64,000 nt of DNA from Anaerobacterium chartisolvens (lineage in GTDB: Bacteria; Bacillota; Clostridia; Acetivibrionales; DSM-27016), in the NCBI RefSeq assembly GCF_003337415.1, contig NZ_QPJT01000010.1:1-64000 (forward strand), read 5' to 3'. Below are positions 17,293 through 25,565 of this stretch, one piece after another. Every line of letters begins with the position of its first letter. Position 1 is the first letter of the stretch. The notes below the pieces were generated by a model. It was not told the origin of the DNA and searched no databases. It saw nothing but the letters and a program-made list of their open reading frames with translations. A program made the position numbers and the translations under genes.

Positions 17293-18066
17293 CTACATTG
17301 CTTTTTCCAACAATTCATTCTCCAATGCCATTATTCTTCTCATTAAATAATTAATCTGGTCTTGAACAGGGTCAGATAGATGTACTTAATCCAAGTCAAC
17401 TTCATCATTTCCCTTTAGATATCTTATTCTCTGGTTATCTTTTTTCACAATTCTTCCAGATACCCCTACTACCATACAATTTGGTGAGGCTTCTTTTAAT
17501 ACTACAGCTACAGCCCTATGTTAGAATTTTCCCCAACTGTAAACGGTCCCAATATTTTTGCACCTAAGCTATATATTTAGCAATAAAGCTTTTACATGGA
17601 GGATATAATTTGATGAAAGAAATTTTTTTGACCCGTAAGGAATACATCTAAGAAAAGCGCCTGATGACATACCCGTGAGACATTTCCCCGCAAGGCGTCT
17701 TTTCGTTGCTATTAAAAATTTCTGTAAGCAATTATATCCTCCATGTTTGTAAAATCTTTATTGCATCCTATATAATAACAACATTATCGTAAATTGTTGT
17801 GTATCTTTTCCCATCCCAGCTAAAGTAACACCTTGGTATATGGTTACATTATTTCCTATCACTGCAGTTTCACCTATCATGGCTCCCATACCATACTCAA
17901 TAAAGATACCTTCACCAATCTGAGCTTCAAGATGTATGTCTATGCCTGTAAAGGTTCGACTTACATTTGATAATATCCTGAATAGCAGAAAATAACTTCC
18001 AATGTATCAGTAACGTATGAGTCAAGTTTAAGTATCGCTTCAATATCCTTTCTAACTGTCTTAATT
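17293..18066 (-). pseudogene. cysE: Broken serine O-acetyltransferase gene (cysE), interrupted by a MITE
   Basis: Translation on the minus strand gives an N-terminal scrap ([16 protein letters not shown]), then after an internal deletion the hexapeptide-repeat core ([37 protein letters not shown]). The 185-bp element at 17580-17764 follows, then LGAKILGPFTVGENSNIG, a frameshift, and the C-terminus (ASPNCMVVGVSGRIVKKDN, ending with LMRRIMALENELLEKAM). The pieces together are an unmistakable CysE, which makes O-acetylserine for cysteine synthesis. It lies upstream of, and in line with, genes that use cysteine, so it may once have supplied substrate. It is inactive through deletion, insertion and frameshifts. 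Confidence 0.85.
17580..17764. mobile_element. MITE-like element inserted in cysE
   Basis: The ends GCAATAAAG (17580-17588) and CTTTATTGC (17756-17764) begin imperfect terminal inverted repeats of about 35 bases; both contain an ATGGAGGATATAATT-like block. It is 185 bp long and has no coding capacity. The cysE reading frame resumes on either side. TATAG occurs next to both ends on the minus strand, a possible target duplication. A central hairpin-rich part (AAGCGCC...GGCGTCTT) lies inside. Confidence 0.75.
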
Positions 18067-18069
18067 TAC

Positions 18070-18470
18070 ATGGGCGGAATTCCTTACAAGCACTGCGGTT
18101 TCACATTCCCAAAATGCATCAAATACAGGTACTGGTTTGATTATTACGGTATTAAAAAGCCTTCGTCTTACTCTGATAGCAACTATAGTAGGACTATCTA
18201 CATTAAGCCTATGATTTGCGCTTGTTTCCTCCAGTTTCCCGAAATTCTGAAGCTTTCAAAAAAATGTTTAAGCGCAGGACGTCTGTAGAACGCTCTAACA
18301 AAAATATTCTTGTTGACTACAACATTGAAGCTAGCAGATGTAGAAGCTCAAAACACAGATTTTTCAGGGCAACCTTTGCCGTCGTTAACACCCATTTAGA
18401 TCCTTGGATTAAGCACAAAAACTTTTTAATAAACAATCTTCCTTCTGAGGTTGGTACTAAAGTAGCTTGA
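18070..18470 (+). pseudogene. DDE transposase remnant (IS4/IS1182-like C-terminal part)
   Basis: Two frames joined by a frameshift near 18216 give a Cys-containing piece (YKHCGFTFPKC) and a C-terminal transposase piece (RTSVERSNKNILVDYN, CRSSKHRFFRATFAVVNTHL). The N-terminal half is absent. The following 18471-18940 is AT-rich with no supported gene; it contains what looks like the tail of the same element. Confidence 0.75.
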
Positions 18471-18944
18471 GTTTTAAATTTCTACCTTTCACATTAAGGT
18501 TAGCTTTGCTATTCCTTTTTTTATCCAGTTCAATACATAATTCAGTTTTCAAGGAACCTTTGCAGCTTATTCATCTTTATTTTTATAACTATGCCTTCTA
18601 TAATAAAAACTTCGGCATGTACAGGTTGTTGAAAATATCATACCCAAACCCCAATCAGCAATCAGCAATACAAAAAATTCAAATATATTACTCCCTCAAT
18701 TACTACCTTTAATAATATTACCATAAAACTACTTTTAAAAAGTATTAATGTCTAAAAAGGCACTTTTTATGCTTAAAAAGTCAAAATATTTTTCATCATT
18801 TTTTATTCTGGAAATATTATATGGATATACTCAAATATGGTTTCTTACACTTTTAATAAGTATTTTTTAGGGCAAAGACTTTCTGAATCTTACAAATTAT
18901 GGCGTTTGATAGTGCCAAGGTTTTTGTGATTCAGCTAATTATGA

Positions 18945-18973
18945 TTGACAGTATATATTTTTATACATATAAT
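18945..18973 (+). promoter_or_regulatory. Consensus promoter for the histidine kinase gene
   Basis: TTGACA (18945-18950), a 17-base spacer and TATAAT (18968-18973) match the housekeeping consensus exactly. It predicts a leader of about 70 bases before the ATG at 19051, which has a GGAG site. Confidence 0.8.
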
Positions 18974-19050
18974 TAATTATATGGGTTTGGAAAAATTTTG
19001 ACATAAATTGATATTTTTGCTTGTATTAGCGCAGGAGTTGAGGTTCTTGT

Positions 19051-20370
19051 ATGCCAATGGGTATAATTAACTTTTTAACTAATTATTTAATAATTTTTAC
19101 TCAAGCGACTCTAGTTATGCTACTAGGTCTTATATTAGCAAATACCAAGATATACATTAGAAAAATACTTATTGTATCTTGCTTGTATGCTTTTTTAGCA
19201 CAACATCTGCCCTATACCAACCTAAATGCTGAAAAGCATACATTGTTACATGTCATTTTTTTATTTCTTCTTCTAAAATTTTTTATGCCGCTGTCATATA
19301 AAACAGCCTCAGTTATCGTACTATCAGGCACAATTATACATATTACAGTAGGTTTAATAGTTGCTTGGGCCATTTTACCTTTTGGTAGTATACAATTACA
19401 AAGTATAATATATGCTCATATTTTGAGTTTTATTATAGAAACTTCGATTATTATGATTTATTTGGTTATTAAAAAACGTAGGCCTCATTTTTACATTTTC
19501 GGTTCTATCACAGATAATCTAAGTGTAAAAAATCTTTTGGAAGGAAAATTCTTTTTACTTACGAGCATTTTCTTATTTCAGTGTCTTTTAATTTGTTTAT
19601 TTAGCTGTCGATTTTCAGAAAATACTGCCTTGTTAGTGCCTCACGACTTTCTAACAGCAATCATTGCTACAATTTTTATTCCTTTGGCTATTGTTTTAGT
19701 ATTAAATAATCTTACCAAGATTCTTCATGATGAGGCAAAGTATAAAGATCAAATTCAATCTCTTAAAGCCGTTGAAGAATTATTAATCTCGTTAAGAATT
19801 CAACGTCATGATCTCTGCCATGATTTTCAAGTAGTATATGGGTTGATAGAAGTAGCTGAATTTGAAGAAGCAAAAAAGTATATAAAGAAAAGCATTTCAG
19901 AATTATGCCTCTCTACAGAATTTGTAAAAATGGATAACTTGCCACTAGCTGCTTTGCTTTTTTTAAAAAAAAACATTGCAGAAGGTAAAAATATAAGTTT
20001 TAATATAACTACATTGTCAAGTCTTAAATCACTTAACATTGAGGTAAGAGATATAAATATAATACTTGGAAATCTAATAGACAATGCTATTGATGCTTGT
20101 TTAGGGACACCTTATGAAAAAAAGCAAATAGATATAATAATCTCCTATGAAGCTGATAAATACATTTTTGAAGTAATAAATTATTACTCCCCTATAGGCT
20201 TTGATCTGAAAGAAAAGATATTCTCTTTGGGATATACAACTAAGAAAAATGGGGCAGGCATAGGACTGTATAGCGTACAAAAACTTCTGCAAAAATATAA
20301 TGGTCGCATAGAACTATTTAGTAATGATCAAAGTACTTGTTTCAAAATAGTTATACCAACAGAAAGGTAA
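19051..20370 (+). CDS. Spo0B-type sensor histidine kinase with GHKL ATPase
   Basis: A 439-residue membrane kinase. Residues 1-220 hold about six hydrophobic segments with little extracellular domain, as in AgrC-like sensors of small molecules or peptides. A short coiled linker leads to the phosphoacceptor region RIQRHDLCHDFQVVYGLIE (His near 252), of the Spo0B alpha-helical type. The ATPase follows with NLIDNAIDAC and GAGIGLYSVQKLL. No response regulator is adjacent. Kinases of this type usually pair with LytTR or CitB-type regulators, and the LytTR regulator at 1250-2014 is the only unpaired candidate in the window. The pairing is inferred. It has its own strong promoter. Confidence 0.93.
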   Translation: MPMGIINFLTNYLIIFTQATLVMLLGLILANTKIYIRKILIVSCLYAFLAQHLPYTNLNAEKHTLLHVIFLFLLLKFFMPLSYKTASVIVLSGTIIHITVGLIVAWAILPFGSIQLQSIIYAHILSFIIETSIIMIYLVIKKRRPHFYIFGSITDNLSVKNLLEGKFFLLTSIFLFQCLLICLFSCRFSENTALLVPHDFLTAIIATIFIPLAIVLVLNNLTKILHDEAKYKDQIQSLKAVEELLISLRIQRHDLCHDFQVVYGLIEVAEFEEAKKYIKKSISELCLSTEFVKMDNLPLAALLFLKKNIAEGKNISFNITTLSSLKSLNIEVRDINIILGNLIDNAIDACLGTPYEKKQIDIIISYEADKYIFEVINYYSPIGFDLKEKIFSLGYTTKKNGAGIGLYSVQKLLQKYNGRIELFSNDQSTCFKIVIPTER

Positions 20371-20423
20371 TACCGACCCTGTAAAAAATGTAAGCAGTGG
20401 AACAATCATAAGGCGCCAAAGCC

Positions 20424-21683
20424 TCAGGGAGAATCCGGAGCTTGGATCTCCTTATCGCCGGAAGCATCTCCTGCGGCACCCTTCTTTTCGACGGAAAGAA
20501 CAACGCTGATATTTTCAAGGCTGTGCTTTAGATTATCCAACTCCCATTGCACATAGCCTATTTCCTCCTCTGTTTTAACAGCTTCTTCAGGCACCATTTC
20601 TTCATGAGCCGAAGCTTTCTTTTCGTTCAAGCCTGAAAGCTGGTCTTGCAAGGAGTCTAGCCGGTCTTTAACATCTACCGACTTACTCTCTCCCACCACA
20701 AGGGAATCCTGCCCAAAGGCATTTCCCAATTTCTCTATAAAGCCGCTGTATTGAACCTTCGGCATTTCAAAGGCCAGCTTGCCTGATCCGATGACTTCGG
20801 CAGGGCCTCCTGCTTCAGCAGGTTCAGCAAAGCCGCTCATATCCTGCTCCCCCGAAGCCTCAGCCTCCGTAAGCTTCCCTCCGAAGTCTGCGATATATGT
20901 CCTTGCTTCTTCTCTTCCGCTCTCGGGGTCATCTACCTTCAAAATTAAGTCCACACCCTGAAGACAGGCTTCCTTTTTGTCTTCCTGACCCGCACCCCTG
21001 TCCTCTTTTAAGCTTCTCTGTGTTTTTTCATGCTCCACGGTACTTTTGGGGGTATGCTTATCTATGGAGCTTTGATTTTCCTTCTTCTTTGCAGGCGCCT
21101 GCACAGGCTTATCCTGCTTATATGAGCCTGTATCACCGCTGCCGGACTCCTTTTCCTGCTTTTCGCTTATAATGATCTCTCCATTCTCTGCGCCATATAA
21201 CGACGAATCAGGCAGCATAGCCATACCGGCATCGTTTTCCAGATCCGCCTCTGAGCCTACAGAGCCTGAAGAGCTGAATTGTCTCATATTTAAGGGTTCG
21301 GATTGGTCGTGTGTTTTTGTGTAAGGGAAAAGTCCTCTAAGCAGCACCGCCAGTATCAGCGCAGCCGCTATTGACGAACAGATTTTTAAATATCTGCTGT
21401 TTATAAATGCGAGTCTGCTCTTTTTTAAAGAGGCCGAAGCATTTTGTCCTGCGCTTATGCCAACCAGCTTTTCATGAAGCTGACTGTGAAAATCTTCAGG
21501 CAGCTCCTCCTGAGGCATACCGGCACACAGCTCCATCACCTGCTTTATATCGTAAAGCTCAGTCCGGCAAAGCTCACATTGTTCGATATGCTCTTCTACT
21601 TGGTTACGCAAGTCTTGATCCAGCTCATTTTCAATATACGGAACAATCATATCCCTTACAGCATTACATTTATCCACGTCCAT
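20424..21683 (-). CDS. Zinc-finger anti-sigma factor with DUF4349 domain
   Basis: A membrane anti-sigma factor, about 419 residues. The N-terminus holds a zf-HC2 motif (HIEQCELC). A single transmembrane helix follows near 105-125 (SIAAALILAVLLRGLF), then a long low-complexity region. The C-terminal DUF4349-like domain has a coiled-coil (DRLDSLQDQLSGLNEKK and on). It would hold the ECF sigma factor encoded just upstream until an envelope signal arrives. Start choice is uncertain: ATG 21683 sits one base after GGGAGG, a GTG at 21677 is better spaced, and an ATG at 21722 would overlap the sigma gene. It converges with the kinase gene at 19051-20370. Confidence 0.88.
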   Translation of the reverse strand: MDVDKCNAVRDMIVPYIENELDQDLRNQVEEHIEQCELCRTELYDIKQVMELCAGMPQEELPEDFHSQLHEKLVGISAGQNASASLKKSRLAFINSRYLKICSSIAAALILAVLLRGLFPYTKTHDQSEPLNMRQFSSSGSVGSEADLENDAGMAMLPDSSLYGAENGEIIISEKQEKESGSGDTGSYKQDKPVQAPAKKKENQSSIDKHTPKSTVEHEKTQRSLKEDRGAGQEDKKEACLQGVDLILKVDDPESGREEARTYIADFGGKLTEAEASGEQDMSGFAEPAEAGGPAEVIGSGKLAFEMPKVQYSGFIEKLGNAFGQDSLVVGESKSVDVKDRLDSLQDQLSGLNEKKASAHEEMVPEEAVKTEEEIGYVQWELDNLKHSLENISVVLSVEKKGAAGDASGDKEIQAPDSP

Positions 21684-21702
21684 CCCTCCCTTCTGCAATA
21701 CA

Positions 21703-22293
21703 TTATTTGACGTACTCCTCATTTAAAAGTTCCACCCTGTCTTTAAGTAATTGTTTTAAGCTTTGCCTTGCCCTGTTTATTCTCGATTTAACCGTCCCTT
21801 CAGGGCACCCTGTTATTTTGGCAATTTCCTCATAGCTAAAGCCCTGAATATCTCTCATTATTATAACAAGCCTGTGCTCCTCGGTAAGAAGCCCAATAGC
21901 ATCGTTTACCTTTCTCCTCAGCTCATTTCTTTCCGCAACAGCTTCGGGAGAAGGGCCGGTATCCTCTATCTGCCGGCTTACCTCTCCGTTCTCAAGCTTA
22001 ATATCCTCATCTAAGGATATCTCTTTTTTTCCCTTCCTTTTCCTCAATTCATCAAGGCAAATATTTGTGGCTATTCTGTATATCCATGTGGAAAACAAGG
22101 ATTCCTCCTTAAACTTACCAATGGATTTAAATACTCTTATAAAGGTCTCCTGAGCAAGCTCACTTGCATCCTCAGGATTCCCTATCATTTTTAACGCAAT
22201 ATTAAATACCCTCTTCTGATAGCCCGCAATCAATTGTTCAAATGCCTCAACGTCTCCTTTTTTGGCCTTCTCAAGGAGCAACCCCTCATTCAT
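21703..22293 (-). CDS. ECF RNA polymerase sigma factor
   Basis: A sigma-70 family factor of about 196 residues with region 2 (AFEQLIAGYQKRVFNIALKM, then DASELAQETFIRVFKSI, FSTWIYRIATN) and region 4 (LVIIMRDIQGFSYEEIAKIT, then PEGTVKSRINRAR). It directs polymerase to an envelope-stress-type regulon. A longer reading from TTG at 22335 is possible, but the family aligns from the ATG at 22293. The anti-sigma gene follows directly. The two-component genes lie upstream on the same strand, 137 bp away, with a hairpin between. Confidence 0.95.
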   Translation of the reverse strand: MNEGLLLEKAKKGDVEAFEQLIAGYQKRVFNIALKMIGNPEDASELAQETFIRVFKSIGKFKEESLFSTWIYRIATNICLDELRKRKGKKEISLDEDIKLENGEVSRQIEDTGPSPEAVAERNELRRKVNDAIGLLTEEHRLVIIMRDIQGFSYEEIAKITGCPEGTVKSRINRARQSLKQLLKDRVELLNEEYVK

Positions 22294-22366
22294 ACGCCTA
22301 ACCTGTCCTCTCTGGAGAGAAACGGCATTGTTCAATGCCTGAAACCTTTTCTCTTATGTAATGCTG

Positions 22367-22397
22367 AAAGGATGACAGCTCGTTTCCATCATCCTTT
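22367..22397. terminator. Hairpin between kinase and sigma-factor genes
   Basis: AAAGGATGA (22367-22375) pairs with TCATCCTTT (22389-22397). It has only a short T run on either side, so it may be a weak terminator or an RNA-processing site rather than a full stop. Confidence 0.45.
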
Positions 22398-22429
22398 TCA
22401 TTCATATTATACATTCTTTTTTGAGGTTT

Positions 22430-23932
22430 TTAAATATATTTTTTATGTTCGTCAGATATATCCAGCTCAAACCAGAATTCCACTCCTCCTTCGAGGTTTT
22501 TTACACCATACTCGTTGCCGTGCGATTCCTGTATTGCCCTGACAATCGAAAGACCCAAACCCGTGCCCCCGTATAGTCTTGTCCTTGCCTTGTCTACCTT
22601 ATAGAAGCTCATCCATATTTTGTCGATGCATTCGTCAGGAATATGTCTCCCTGAGTTAAAAACACATACCCTCACCTTTCTGTTTTTTACCTGAGTTGTG
22701 ACCCTGATCACTTTTTTCTCGTCGACATGATCCACCGCATTGTTTATATAGTTCAGCAGTATCTGCTCACACCTGTCAAAGTCAGCGTTTACACGCAGCT
22801 CCTCTTGCCTGTCGAAGATCAGCTCTATTCCCTTGTCCTTTATTATAAGAGAGCTTTTTACAAGCACAAGGTCTATAAGCTCAAAAATGCTGAAATCCAC
22901 CCTCTCGGGAGCCAGCATACCCGATTCTATTTTGGAAAGCTCCAAAAGCTGCTTAACCAGCTTATTCATTTTAAAGGCCTCATCTATTATCATGTTGCAG
23001 TAGAAGTTCTTGTTTTCCTCATCCTTGTTGACATTCACCTTCAGCCCCTCGGCATAGCCCTGAACTATCGCAATAGGCGTTTTAAGCTCATGAGAAACAT
23101 TGGATACAAACTCCTTTCTCATTTCATCTATCTTGCGCTCTCTTTCAATATCCTTTGTAAGCCTTTGGTTTGCCTCCTTAAGCTCAAATATTGAGCTCTC
23201 AAGCTGCTCGGAAAGAGAGTTTATGCTTTCTCCAAGCTGCCCTATCTCATCCTGGCTTTTAACAGGATATCTCCTGCTGAAATCCAGAGTTGTCATTCCC
23301 TTTGTAATTTTGTTCAACTCCAGTATGGGCCTTGTAAATTTTCCCGTCATGAAAAAAACAATAACGGTTCCCGCCAGAAGCGTTATTATGCCTGTAAACA
23401 GGAAAAACTTATTTGCTATATCCGCACTGTCCTGTATGGCGGATACAGACATGCTCAAAAATATATAGTCTCCATTGTCAAGAGGAGAAAACAGCCTTAT
23501 AAAGCTGGCATTCAGCCTGTCATCCCTGCTGGTTTCAATTATTACTCCATTCTTAATAAAATCCTGAGAAAACCGCCTTCCCATAGCACCGCTTATTTCG
23601 CCATATTCCTGAGCATCACTGCGTCTGAAAAGTCTTGGGACAGGTACAAGCTCTCTGACCCTTTCATTGTATTTTACTTCAAGCTTCTTATTAAGTATAG
23701 TTATACGCATACCCTTAATGCTCTCCAATTTCTCAAGCTCTAAGGATATGTCGTCGGGATCTCCCCGGTATATTCTGTTTATCTGGCTATAAGCATCCAT
23801 AAGCGTATTTTTTTTGCTGTACAAATAGTACTTGTCCAGAAAAAAGATGTTCAGCAGCCATGAGAGCGACACAAAGAAGAGTATCAACCCCGCTGTTACA
23901 GCAAAAAGCTTAAGTCTTATTGTAAGTTTCAT
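22430..23932 (-). CDS. Sensor histidine kinase (HAMP, HisKA, HATPase)
   Basis: A classic membrane kinase of 500 residues. Transmembrane helices lie near 10-30 and 180-200, flanking an extracytoplasmic sensor. A HAMP domain follows (GKFTRPILELNKITKGM), then HisKA with FVSNVSHELKTPIAIVQGYA (His near 285), and the ATPase with NYINNAVDHV and GGTGLGLSIVRAI. Its start lies 23 bp inside the end of the response regulator gene, so the pair is coupled. It probably reads envelope or cell-wall state, given the sigma/anti-sigma genes downstream; the signal is not known. Confidence 0.95.
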   Translation of the reverse strand: MKLTIRLKLFAVTAGLILFFVSLSWLLNIFFLDKYYLYSKKNTLMDAYSQINRIYRGDPDDISLELEKLESIKGMRITILNKKLEVKYNERVRELVPVPRLFRRSDAQEYGEISGAMGRRFSQDFIKNGVIIETSRDDRLNASFIRLFSPLDNGDYIFLSMSVSAIQDSADIANKFFLFTGIITLLAGTVIVFFMTGKFTRPILELNKITKGMTTLDFSRRYPVKSQDEIGQLGESINSLSEQLESSIFELKEANQRLTKDIERERKIDEMRKEFVSNVSHELKTPIAIVQGYAEGLKVNVNKDEENKNFYCNMIIDEAFKMNKLVKQLLELSKIESGMLAPERVDFSIFELIDLVLVKSSLIIKDKGIELIFDRQEELRVNADFDRCEQILLNYINNAVDHVDEKKVIRVTTQVKNRKVRVCVFNSGRHIPDECIDKIWMSFYKVDKARTRLYGGTGLGLSIVRAIQESHGNEYGVKNLEGGVEFWFELDISDEHKKYI

Positions 23933-24605
23933 TTTTCACCTCAAATTTATATCCAAGTCCCCTTATTGTCTGGATATAATCCCCTTTACCACCTAACTTA
24001 AGCCTCAGGTTTTTTATGTGAGTGTCTACAGTTCTTACATCTCCGAAATAATCGTAATTCCATATTGTATTTAATATTTGCTCCCGCGACAGCGCAATCC
24101 CGTCATTATCAGTGAGGTACACCAGCAGCTCAAACTCCTTAGGGCTTAAATCAACAGCCTTTTCATCAAGATATACCACATGCCCCACCTCATCTATTTT
24201 TAAGCCGTTATATTCCTTGAGTGATTTTTTATCCCTTCCCGCCCTTCTTAAAAGCGCCTGAACTCTTGCAACCAGTATAAGAGGGCTAAAGGGCTTTGTT
24301 ATATATTCATCAGCTCCTAAATTAAACCCATAGAGTTCATCGCTTTCCTCACTTTTTGCCGTGAGCATAATAATTGGAGCCGAGCATTGCTGCCGTATTT
24401 CCCTGCATACCGACCAGCCGTCAATTTCAGGCATCATGACATCCAAAATCACCAAATCGAACCTTTTCTCTTTATGGAACAGCTCAAGAGCCTGCCTTCC
24501 ATCTCTGGCCTCATGCACACTGTAGCCCTCTCTTTTAAGAAAATCGGACACAAGCTTCAGCATGGGCAGCTCATCATCTGCAATCAATATTTTAACCCTG
24601 TCCAA
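23910..24605 (-). CDS. OmpR/PhoB-family response regulator
   Basis: A receiver domain (ILIADDELPML, phosphoacceptor Asp in LVILDVMMPEIDGWSV, KPFSP) is joined to a winged-helix DNA-binding domain (LSPKEFELLVYLTDNDGIAL, VRTVDTHIKNLRLKLG, IRGLGYKFE). It is paired with the overlapping kinase gene downstream. A start at TTG 24605 is preferred because GAGGGGG lies nine bases upstream; a GTG at 24632 would add nine residues. The length then is about 231, normal for the family. Confidence 0.95.
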   Translation of the reverse strand: MDRVKILIADDELPMLKLVSDFLKREGYSVHEARDGRQALELFHKEKRFDLVILDVMMPEIDGWSVCREIRQQCSAPIIMLTAKSEESDELYGFNLGADEYITKPFSPLILVARVQALLRRAGRDKKSLKEYNGLKIDEVGHVVYLDEKAVDLSPKEFELLVYLTDNDGIALSREQILNTIWNYDYFGDVRTVDTHIKNLRLKLGGKGDYIQTIRGLGYKFEVKNETYNKT

Positions 24606-24668
24606 AAAACATATCCCCCTCACAAAAAGCACTCTTTTAATTATAATTATATAACTGTTTTATATAGG

Positions 24669-24708
24669 TTAAAAGGGCCTAATCCTTATGAAGATTAGGC
24701 CCTTTTAA
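24669..24708. terminator. Bidirectional terminator
   Basis: A perfect 16-bp inverted repeat (24669-24684 and 24693-24708, core AAAAGGGCCTAATC) with an 8-base loop and A/T tails on both sides. It lies upstream of the response regulator gene and downstream of the Lys/Asp-repeat gene, so its main job should be to end the latter transcript. Confidence 0.85.
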
Positions 24709-24731
24709 TCCGGATTTTACTTTAAAACAAG

Positions 24732-25460
24732 CTATATGCTATTTTTTTCTTCACTTCTTTTATGGCTTCCAGATCCCTTGCTATGAAAATCGGGGTATCC
24801 TTTTCCATCCCACTTTTCTATCTTCTCCGAAAACTCTTTTACCAACTGCTCTGCCTTATCCTTTTCAAGCTTCCCCTCTTTTACCTTCCTGTCAAGCTGT
24901 GCCTTAAAGTCGGCTAAAAGCCTCTCTTTTTTCTGCTGGGGATTTAAGCTGTCAAACTCTTTAATTCCTTTTATTCTGATGTCTATTTTCTTAATTATTG
25001 CATCGGCCTTCTCCTGAGTAATTTCCCCGTCCCTCACCATTGCCTGTATTTTTCCCTTTTTTGCTTCCAGCCTCTTTACGGGGTCCTTTTCCTCAAGACT
25101 TCTGCACTTGTCCTTACACTTATTGCTGTCTTTGCTGTCTTTGCTGTCTTTGCTGTCTTTGCTGTCTTTGCTGTCTTTGTTGTCCTTGTTGTCTTTGTCG
25201 TTTTTGCTTTCTTTCTTGTCTTTGTTCTCTTTGTTGTCTTTGCTGTCTTTCTTGTCTTTGCTTTCTTTCTTGTCTTTGTTCTCTTTGTTCTCTTTGTTGT
25301 CTTTATTCTCTTTATTGGCTTTGTTCTCTTTGTTTTCTACAGGACTGTTTTTCCTAACCTCGGTTGCAGGCCCTGATGACGGTTCAACAGCCGCAAATGC
25401 CGCAGAAGACATAATTCCGACAACAATAGCAGCGGTAGCAGCAATCCTCATAAGCTTCAT
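24732..25460 (-). CDS. Secreted Lys/Asp/Glu tripeptide-repeat protein
   Basis: A 242-residue protein with a clear signal peptide (IVVGIMSSAAFA). A low-complexity stretch of NKE/NKD/SKD tripeptides covers about residues 40-115. The helical C-terminal part (KKGKIQAMVRDGEITQEKAD, AQLDRKVKEGKLEKDKAEQL) resembles DUF2680/YckD-like repeats. The charged repeat probably forms an extended, flexible, possibly cation-binding segment at the cell surface. The coding DNA is a 9-bp tandem repeat, so its length can change without frameshift. Function unknown. Its neighbours are envelope regulators and an S-layer-type protein. Confidence 0.88.
   Translation of the reverse strand: MKLMRIAATAAIVVGIMSSAAFAAVEPSSGPATEVRKNSPVENKENKANKENKDNKENKENKDKKESKDKKDSKDNKENKDKKESKNDKDNKDNKDSKDSKDSKDSKDSKDSNKCKDKCRSLEEKDPVKRLEAKKGKIQAMVRDGEITQEKADAIIKKIDIRIKGIKEFDSLNPQQKKERLLADFKAQLDRKVKEGKLEKDKAEQLVKEFSEKIEKWDGKGYPDFHSKGSGSHKRSEEKNSI
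25124..25340. repeat. In-frame 9-bp tandem repeat tract
   Basis: The unit GCTGTCTTT is repeated nearly perfectly about six times from 25124. Degenerate units (GTTGTCTTT, CTTGTCTTT, GTTCTCTTT) continue to about 25340. It encodes the SKD/NKD/NKE tripeptides of the secreted protein. Units of nine bases keep the frame on slippage. Confidence 0.85.
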
Positions 25461-25565
25461 TGTATCACCTCCTCCAACACTTAGTATGATCTATTTTGCG
25501 TGTTAATAGTGTGGGAATTTGTGAACAATTTTTAAATTTTAAGTCAGGCTTTTCATTTCCTCTTG

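Noticed and set aside
17580-17764. Structured leader such as a T-box or riboswitch
   Set aside because: The element splits the cysE reading frame and has terminal inverted repeats, so it is an insertion and not a 5' leader.
25124-25340. Repeated units that could suggest a CRISPR array
   Set aside because: Nine-base units without spacers that encode tripeptides in frame; not a CRISPR array.
25040-25506. Two long plus-strand frames rich in Leu, Ser and Cys opposite the Lys/Asp-repeat gene
   Set aside because: They are antisense reflections of the 9-bp repeat; no ribosome site, and the minus strand has a signal peptide and proper start.
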